From Limnomonas spitsbergensis (lineage: Eukaryota; Chlorophyta; Chlorophyceae; Chlamydomonadales), in contig JAYJMM010000039.1 in NCBI GenBank assembly GCA_037349105.1, forward strand, positions 930,001-994,000: a stretch of DNA of 64,000 bases. The letters are read 5' to 3'. Under the pieces are notes generated by a model that was not told the DNA's origin, did no database searches, and saw only the letters and a list, made by a program, of their open reading frames with translations. Positions 58,445-64,000 of the stretch are shown one piece after another (position 1 is the stretch's first letter; every line of letters starts with the position of its first letter). The position numbers and the translations under genes are program-made.

Positions 58445-60082
58445 ATGCGCAGCACGCACCTCGTCGCATCCTCGCTCTCCGACTTGCGAGTCAGCGGTGC
58501 GGGTGCACCTGCCACTACCTGGGCAGCCGCGCCATCGCACCTTGACGACCTCGCTCACATTCAGTGCCTTGACTCGCACCTCCTAGCGCGTATCCTCCTC
58601 CTTGCTGGCACATGGAGCCCCCCACAGCAGCTGGAGCAGCAACCTGACAGCAGTGTCACCTTATCCTTTCCCCTCGTTGGGCCGCATGGCACAGCATGCC
58701 GGGCCAATCCACCCCATGGAAACCTCCAGCAATGCCAGTGCCAGATCCTTCCATCCACTGCTACTATCCTCCAAGGGCTTGCATCACCGACCTCGACACT
58801 CCCGAGAATCGCAGCATGGACAGTGTGCAAGGAGTGGCGCCACTGCCTGAGGGCCCGCCCCGCAGCGCTAGCCGAGCTGCTGGTGCAAGCTAACGGACCT
58901 GAAGAGGCTCTACTGAGGTCAGCCCGCTATGCCAGCCCCGCCATCGATCAGCTTGCGGTCATGCGGCAGCTGCTCAGGACTGCCCGTGCGGACTGCCTGC
59001 AAGGCGAGGCGCTGGCAGAGGCGGCATGGCACGGCAACGAGGCTGCAGTACGGCTGCTCCTGGGTTGGCCGGAGCATGCACCAAGGGCAGATTGCCAGGA
59101 CGGCATGGCCCTAGTGGGGGCTGCTGGTGGCGGCTGCGAGGCGGTGGTGCGGCTGTTGCTTGAGTGGCCGGAAAACACACCGAAAGCGGACATGCACAAA
59201 GGTTGGGCGTTTGTGGTGGCCGCAGGGAGGGGGCAGGGGCCGGTGATGAGGCTTCTGCTGGGCTGGCCGGAGCATGCGCCGTGCGCCGACTGCCGTGATG
59301 GCCTGGCCCTGGTGGAGGCTGCCCGGAGTGGTCACGCCGCGGTGGTGAGAATGCTACTGGAGTGGCCGGAGCAAACTCCGCGCGCCGATAGCCGGGACGG
59401 TTGGGCGCTGCTCAAGGCCGCTGGTGGCGGCCACATGGCGGTGGTTCTGATGCTGCTTGAGTGGGAGACGAATGCGCCCCGCGCGGACTGCCAGGAAGGC
59501 CAGGCCTTGGTAGAGGCTGCCCGGGGCGGCCATGAGGCAGTGGTGCGCCTTCTGCTCGGCTGGTGGCAGCATGCGCCCCGCGCAAACTGCCAGGACGGCT
59601 CTGCTCTCTGCAGGGCTGCCGAGGGCGGTCACCTGGGCGTCGTGCGGGCGCTGCTCGAGTGCAGGCGGGAAGCCCCCCGCGCTAACTGCGCGAACGGGCA
59701 GGCGCTCTGCTGGGCGGCGTTGCGCGGGCATGAGGAGGTAGTGAAGCTGCTGCTGGGCTGGCGGGAGCATGCGCCGCACGCAGACTGCCGGGACGGACAG
59801 GCGCTGATCCTTGCTGCCACAAACGGCAAGGAGGCGCTGGTGCGGCTGCTGCTGGGATGGGGGCAGCACGCGCCCCGCGCTGACTGCCAGGAAGGAGAGA
59901 CTCTCTGTGGGGCGGTGGAGGAGGGTCACTTGGCGGTGGTGCGCCTGCTGTTGGGCTGGCCAGAGCACGCGCCTCGCGCTGACTGCCAGGGAGGGAAGCC
60001 CATGAGATCTGCAACAGCCTTTGGCCACGCTGAGATTGTGTTGCTGCTGGAAAACCACCTCGTTGGACAGGATCGGTTTTGA
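58445..60082 (+). CDS. F-box-like / ankyrin-repeat protein, 545 residues
   Basis: ATG at 58445 opens MRSTHLVASS and the frame runs intact to TGA at 60080, apparently without introns. Residues about 35-140 resemble an F-box split by an insertion: LDDLAHIQCLDSHLLARILL, then IAAWTVCKEWRHCLRARP (the VC..W motif). From about residue 180 there are eleven 33-residue ankyrin-type units with the signature G.AL..AA..GH..VVRLLL.W.EHAPRADC. The unit departs from the usual DK.G.TPLH start: DC.DG.AL replaces it. The units are very alike, suggesting recent internal duplication. A role as a substrate adaptor of an SCF-type ubiquitin ligase is possible if the F-box is real. A TGTAA lies at about 60633. Confidence 0.82.
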   Translation: MRSTHLVASSLSDLRVSGAGAPATTWAAAPSHLDDLAHIQCLDSHLLARILLLAGTWSPPQQLEQQPDSSVTLSFPLVGPHGTACRANPPHGNLQQCQCQILPSTATILQGLASPTSTLPRIAAWTVCKEWRHCLRARPAALAELLVQANGPEEALLRSARYASPAIDQLAVMRQLLRTARADCLQGEALAEAAWHGNEAAVRLLLGWPEHAPRADCQDGMALVGAAGGGCEAVVRLLLEWPENTPKADMHKGWAFVVAAGRGQGPVMRLLLGWPEHAPCADCRDGLALVEAARSGHAAVVRMLLEWPEQTPRADSRDGWALLKAAGGGHMAVVLMLLEWETNAPRADCQEGQALVEAARGGHEAVVRLLLGWWQHAPRANCQDGSALCRAAEGGHLGVVRALLECRREAPRANCANGQALCWAALRGHEEVVKLLLGWREHAPHADCRDGQALILAATNGKEALVRLLLGWGQHAPRADCQEGETLCGAVEEGHLAVVRLLLGWPEHAPRADCQGGKPMRSATAFGHAEIVLLLENHLVGQDRF

Positions 60083-60935
60083 TGGAACCAAGGTGGATTA
60101 TCTGCGATAGAGCCATGGTGGCGGTGTTGGATTCACCTGGATCTGTTGTTAGAGATCAGTCTGGATGTGTCGTGATGGATCCAAGGTCTTCCGGGCTAGC
60201 TTGATGCCTTACATTGTGGCTGTGAGGAGGCTTTTCCTCGGGTTACTAAAGCGGGGATGGGTACGGGAATCGGACTTCCACAATCCTTTCGGTGTTTGCG
60301 CTTGGTTGATTAGTTTTTACAAAGAATACTGAAAGTCCTTCGTGTTGTTTGCAATAGCCATTATGTGGGAATGCATAGGGAGTAGGCTCTTTCCTGTTCC
60401 CTATGTTAAAACCAGGGGTTCAACGATTCACTGTTTTGCAGTATGACAGGCCCTTGATTCATTGCTGATATCTTGGCAAATACAAGTCAATGAGTTATTA
60501 GGTACACAATCCGATAAGTTGATTGAGATTTAATTAGTTGTTTGATGCACAATCCGATATGTTGTTTGATATGACATGTTGTTCAGAACGCTGGCAGTGC
60601 ATTGGAAATTATTCTTGCCTTGCTCACATGGATGTAATTGTTTCTCAAGCGAGTTTCTTCTCTTCATGTCACCTTCCAGGCGCCCAATAATAGACGTCAG
60701 TGCATCAGCCCACAATACCTTTGGGCCAAAGCACGGCGTTTGAGACATCATCTCGGGTGAGTGGTTGTTGTGGTTGTTTCTAGTAAGATCCTTGCAGCAA
60801 ACCATGTCCCCTATCCCAAACAACATCATAGTCAAGATTATTAGCTGTTCAATTTCAGCCTATGAGGGCATTCAGGGCGTTTTGTAGGTTAGGGACATGT
60901 GTGACATCTGGCCTTAGTCAATGACGTACACCATG
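60083..60935. other. 3' flank of the ankyrin gene; no other gene seen
   Basis: AT-richer sequence with short frames only. GTTGATTG/GTTGTTTGAT-like words recur near 60500-60590, and a possible TGTAA polyadenylation signal lies at about 60633. Confidence 0.4.
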
Positions 60936-61639
60936 CTAAAAAAGGCTTGGCCGTGTGGGCGCCCGATTGTCTGGTCGGGAGGAAAATACAGTGAACGTGA
61001 GAGGAGAAGGGAAAGGAACAGACGGAAAAAGGAGAAGGAAAGAGCACCCCAAAAAGGAAAGGTCTAAAAATAGACCCCGTAGTTTATGAAGAGCGTTGGA
61101 CTAATATGTTTAGAATGGTACATACCCGATAGACCCTGCCGAACTCGGCCGCATGGGGCTGGGAGGGAATGACTAAGCTCAATTCCAGCTACTATGCATA
61201 GTCTGGACCATGGGGCAGGAACATGGTGCCCGGCGATCTATATAGTGGGAGAGAGAGGAGTCATCTGTGGTAAGTGGTCTCATCCCCTAGTCTCATCAAT
61301 CTCCGTGTTCAGGTAGAATTACCAGTACCGCAGCAATCGACTTATGGCCTTGTTATTTGTCATTCAATTGGCGCAACCTTAAATCTGATGGCTGTTACCC
61401 AATGAATACACTTTGTAAGCCGTTAGCTGTGCTCAAAAGAGCTCGGCCGCGCAGGCGCCCAGCAGTCAAGTTGGGAGAAGGAAATTATAGGCAAGAGCGA
61501 GGGCAAGAGGGGAAAGGAAGAGATAGAGGAACACGATTTCACGAAGGAGTGAGACCCCCAGAAGGGAAGGCAGTGCGAGGGTCCCCCATCGCTGAGGAGT
61601 CAAGGCCTTTGGGTCCCTGACCGGTAAGTGTGCGCAAAG
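60936..61639 (-). mobile_element. LINE-like 3' region, minus orientation, several modules
   Basis: GGCTTGGCCGTGTGGGCGCC (60946), CTCGGCCGCATGGGGCTGG (61135) and GCTCGGCCGCGCAGGCGCCC (61440) are each followed by purine-rich sequence, matching modules at 55130, 55310, 55870 and 63120. They lie 3' (on minus) of the knuckle fragment at 61640-62030, like the arrangement at 55080-55819. Confidence 0.55.
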
Positions 61640-62030
61640 GAAGTTCCAGCCTCTGAGAACGCCTATGCCTCAACAATATCTACGGTACCACGTCTTCCAC
61701 AAAAGCCAGGGCATCTCACCCAAGCATGACCCAGTACAACTCCAAGAAGTTTCTAGCACCATTTAGAGGACCTGCCCATGCCCGCTCCCTAAGTCGATCC
61801 TGCACGCTGGGGCATTGAAAGCATGCATGCAACGCGTCCTCCACATGCTCGCCGTCTCCCCTAGTCCAACATGGTTGGCAACACCGTCTGTCATGCTGCT
61901 GACCGCTGCGCCGTCCTCTATTGACGGCCGTGTTGACAGCGCAGAGCCGAAGCCTTTAGTTCGTGCGCACGCAAGCACACTCCCTTCGGCTAGTGCGACC
62001 CCTGGCTTGCGCCCACTCTAGGCTGGAACC
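61640..62030 (-). pseudogene. LINE-like zinc-knuckle fragment, copy 2 (decayed)
   Basis: Nucleotide blocks match 55490-55815 on the same strand in the same order: GGACCTGCCCA..CCCGCTCCC, GGGCATTGAAAGCA, CGCGTCCTCCAC.TGCTCGC, TGCGCCGTCCTCT, GCAAGCACACTCCCT and CTTGCGCC. The reading frame is interrupted, so it is an inactive copy. Confidence 0.6.
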
Positions 62031-62739
62031 AGTTGCGGTTGGCGGCCGCAGACCTGTGTTCAGTGGCGGGATCTCTGGGGTCACCTCTGCCAGCTGCATC
62101 CAGCTGCGCCCGCTCGTATGCTGCATCAACTAACGCTAGCACCTCTGTGACAGGTTGCAGCTGCAGTTCAATCGCTGTCTGACGCAGTTTGGGGACAGAT
62201 TATCCCAGCTCCAGCTCCTCCAAGGCACCTAGCAATTCCCTGCACCAGTTGCGCCCTCTAGTGCCCTGCCTGACAGCGAGCTGCATGTCGGCCGCCATGG
62301 CTGCCGCCATGAGTGGACTGTCTTGCTGTGCTGCTGGTGTTACCGCTGCGTTGTAGAAGCACAGTACATGCTGCCACCAACCTTGCTATAACGGCTGGAC
62401 CTGCAGCTCCCTCATATGATCCCCCAACTGGCAGCGGAGGGAGGTAGCAATACAGCCTGGCGCAGATGCTGGAGGAATCTGGACTGCATCCTGCTGTTGA
62501 GGCAATGCCACGGCCTGAGGTGATCGGTGGCCCACACCACATCACCATTGTTGGCCGCAAGCGCTGCATAGACAGACGCCAACCGGATGCGTGTAGGCAG
62601 ATGATGCCTAAGGTGCACCTTGGCGGCCATGCGGCGGACACGGTGCAACGCCTGTACAAGTGGAAAAACATTTTCCTGTCAGGCTGTAGTTGACTCACGT
62701 ATGTATTTCCTGATGACCTTTTTGTACGAGTCTACAGGA
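62031..62739 (-). mobile_element. Probable upstream part of the copy 2 retroelement
   Basis: Continuous with copy 2 on the minus strand. A 78-residue minus frame (62412-62648) includes HRVRRMAAKVHLRHHLPTR and ANNGDVVWATDHLRPWH. I cannot assign a named domain, and no reverse transcriptase motif is visible. The link to the knuckle is by position only. Confidence 0.4.
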
Positions 62740-63025
62740 TTCAGTTGTGAGGCACGTTGCTGCCAGCGGTGCTGGGCAAGGGGAGATGGCGAGCCTGTGG
62801 AAAATGCGCTACATATTTGCTTGACATGATCTCTTCAGGGGCAGGGGATACGGTTTGCCTGACCTTCTTGTTCTTGTTCTTGTTGTTTAGTGGGTGAACT
62901 TGCTATCTTTTCTTTCCTCTTGTGCCTCCTCTCCTCTAGTGACTTTCCTAGCTGACTTTTTCTTTTCCGACATGGCCAAGCTTCATTTCAGCATGGCCTA
63001 GAGGTATAACGTCATTAACATATGT
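62740..63025 (+). pseudogene. LINE-like zinc-knuckle fragment, copy 3, plus strand, with 3' tail
   Basis: EARCCQRCWARGDGEPVE and ALHICLT are encoded on plus at 62749-62826 and then stop. This is nearly the same start of the knuckle as copy 1 but lacks the final CP part. The downstream pyrimidine-rich tail, GGCCAAGCTTCATTTCAGC and AGAGGTATAACGTCATTAAC resemble the 3' end of copy 1 in opposite orientation. Confidence 0.55.
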
Positions 63026-63074
63026 GCCTCCCGTGCGTCAAGGACACGTGGGACAGGGGTGGGGTGAGTTCCAC

Positions 63075-63205
63075 GTAAGGTCAATAACGCTACACCTCTG
63101 GGCACTGCTCAAATAAGGCTCGGCCGCATGGGCACCTACCTAAGAGTTGGGAGAAAAAATGGAAAGAAACACAGAAGGGGGCAGGACAAACAAAAGAAAG
63201 GGGGA
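63075..63205 (-). mobile_element. LINE-like 3'-end module, minus orientation
   Basis: GGTCAATAACGCTACACCTC, TGGGCACTGCTC and GGCTCGGCCGCATGGGCACC, then purine-rich DNA, match 55090-55170. Its end faces that of copy 3 about 50 bp away, a tail-to-tail arrangement. Confidence 0.55.
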
Positions 63206-64000
63206 AAAGTGGTGTTAAGGTGCCACGCATTCTCATCAGCTGTAACAGAGCAGGCATGAGTGACAGTTTCTGGATTGAGTGGATGATATGGTGGACATGG
63301 TTAAGGGCTAATAGGGAACTTGGTTTCCTCCTCTTTTCTTTAGGGGGGATATTTTCCTCTTTCTATCCTTCGCTTTCTCTCCTCTCTTCGATGTATCCTT
63401 GATCAGTTCTTGCCCACAACGTAGCGAGGAACTTCCGCCCGCCTTTCCTCTTCTTCAGGAGAGAAGGTTCTGCCCTCTCTTTTATATTCCTCTTTTTCTT
63501 CCTTTCCCACCTTAGATGTTGGGCACACTTGCGGCCCCACCTTTTCAGCAGGCTCAGAGGCGAATAACTTCACACTTCTTGAACCTGTTCTACAGACTCG
63601 TCCGCGTGGATGTCCAATTTTTTGGAGGGCCAGGGGTGTGCTGACGTAGGAAGGATTCAGCAAATTTGTATGGCCAAAAATCAGGTTGGGAACAAGGGGG
63701 CACACTGCTGTAACTTACCTACTTGCAAATAGTTTCGAGGCCCGGAGGCCTCGTGTCGTTGTCAAATATGACAGGGACTTTTCAGTGTAACCGAAGTGAC
63801 AGTGAAGTTGTATAATCAGAAGACTAAGGTGACACAGATCTGTCAGGTTTCAGATTTCTCTCTACTACATAGAAGTATAACTCGTTCACTCCATCAATAG
63901 ATAGTACCATGAACTTCACTTAAACCCTCTTACACACACTCATTTAGTAATCAAGAGGTTTGGTGTAAGTTCTGTCTCATGACCAGTTTCACAATTCTAT
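63206..64000. other. Terminal 0.8 kb with no recognised gene
   Basis: A 100-residue minus frame (63403-63705) has an acidic/basic low-complexity end and no motif I recognise. GACTCGTCCGCGTGGATGTCC near 63597 weakly resembles the 3'-end modules. Nothing else is supported. Confidence 0.4.

Noticed and set aside
63403..63705. 100-codon minus-strand frame
   Set aside because: No motif, a low-complexity charged end, and only weak similarity of its DNA to retroelement 3' modules.

Overview
This window comes from a eukaryotic nuclear genome. The most likely source is a ciliated green alga (Chlorophyta, perhaps Chlamydomonadales). The pointers are GC-rich exons with GT-AG introns, glutamine-, alanine- and glycine-rich insertions inside a conserved protein, plant-type TTTAGGG telomeric heptamers, TGTAA motifs downstream of genes, and a gene resembling the ciliary chaperonin-like protein BBS12. 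The assignment is an inference; no rRNA or tRNA gene is present to anchor it.

Layout. (1) 1-40034 is one uninterrupted satellite array with a 45-bp unit, roughly 890 copies, running off the left edge. The left third (to about 14.17 kb) carries all the +1 length variants. The right two thirds contain no indels I could find and are built from nested higher-order repeats whose displacements are all multiples of 45 (1260, 2115, 2475, 3780, 4230 and 8730 bp). Very long reading frames cross the array because 45 is divisible by 3; I do not call them genes. (2) 40035-41068 holds degenerate telomere-like sequence and the first two exons, on the minus strand, of a calcineurin B/CHP-like EF-hand gene. 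The rest of that gene is not visible before the satellite begins. (3) 42725-54438 is a six-exon plus-strand gene that I read as a BBS12-like divergent chaperonin. Its exon phases are mutually consistent and the model gives about 1549 residues. Its introns hold a 1.6-kb (CTCCCT)n tract, a CCTG/CCTT tract, octamer and decamer repeats, telomeric hairpin repeats and two copies of a dispersed repeat. (4) 54.7-56 kb and 60.9-63.2 kb hold fragments of a LINE-like retroelement: three copies of a C-terminal zinc-knuckle segment plus 3'-end modules in both orientations. (5) 57.18-57.56 kb is a 40-41-bp minisatellite. (6) 58445-60082 is an intact, apparently intronless F-box-like/ankyrin-repeat gene.

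Working together: only the BBS12-like gene suggests a pathway (ciliary BBSome assembly). The EF-hand and ankyrin genes have no evident link to it. The strongest theme is repeat biology. Short telomeric heptamers recur at or inside tandem arrays, twice in the head-to-head orientation seen at telomere fusions. Exon models are drawn from splice consensus and remembered family features, without transcript evidence.
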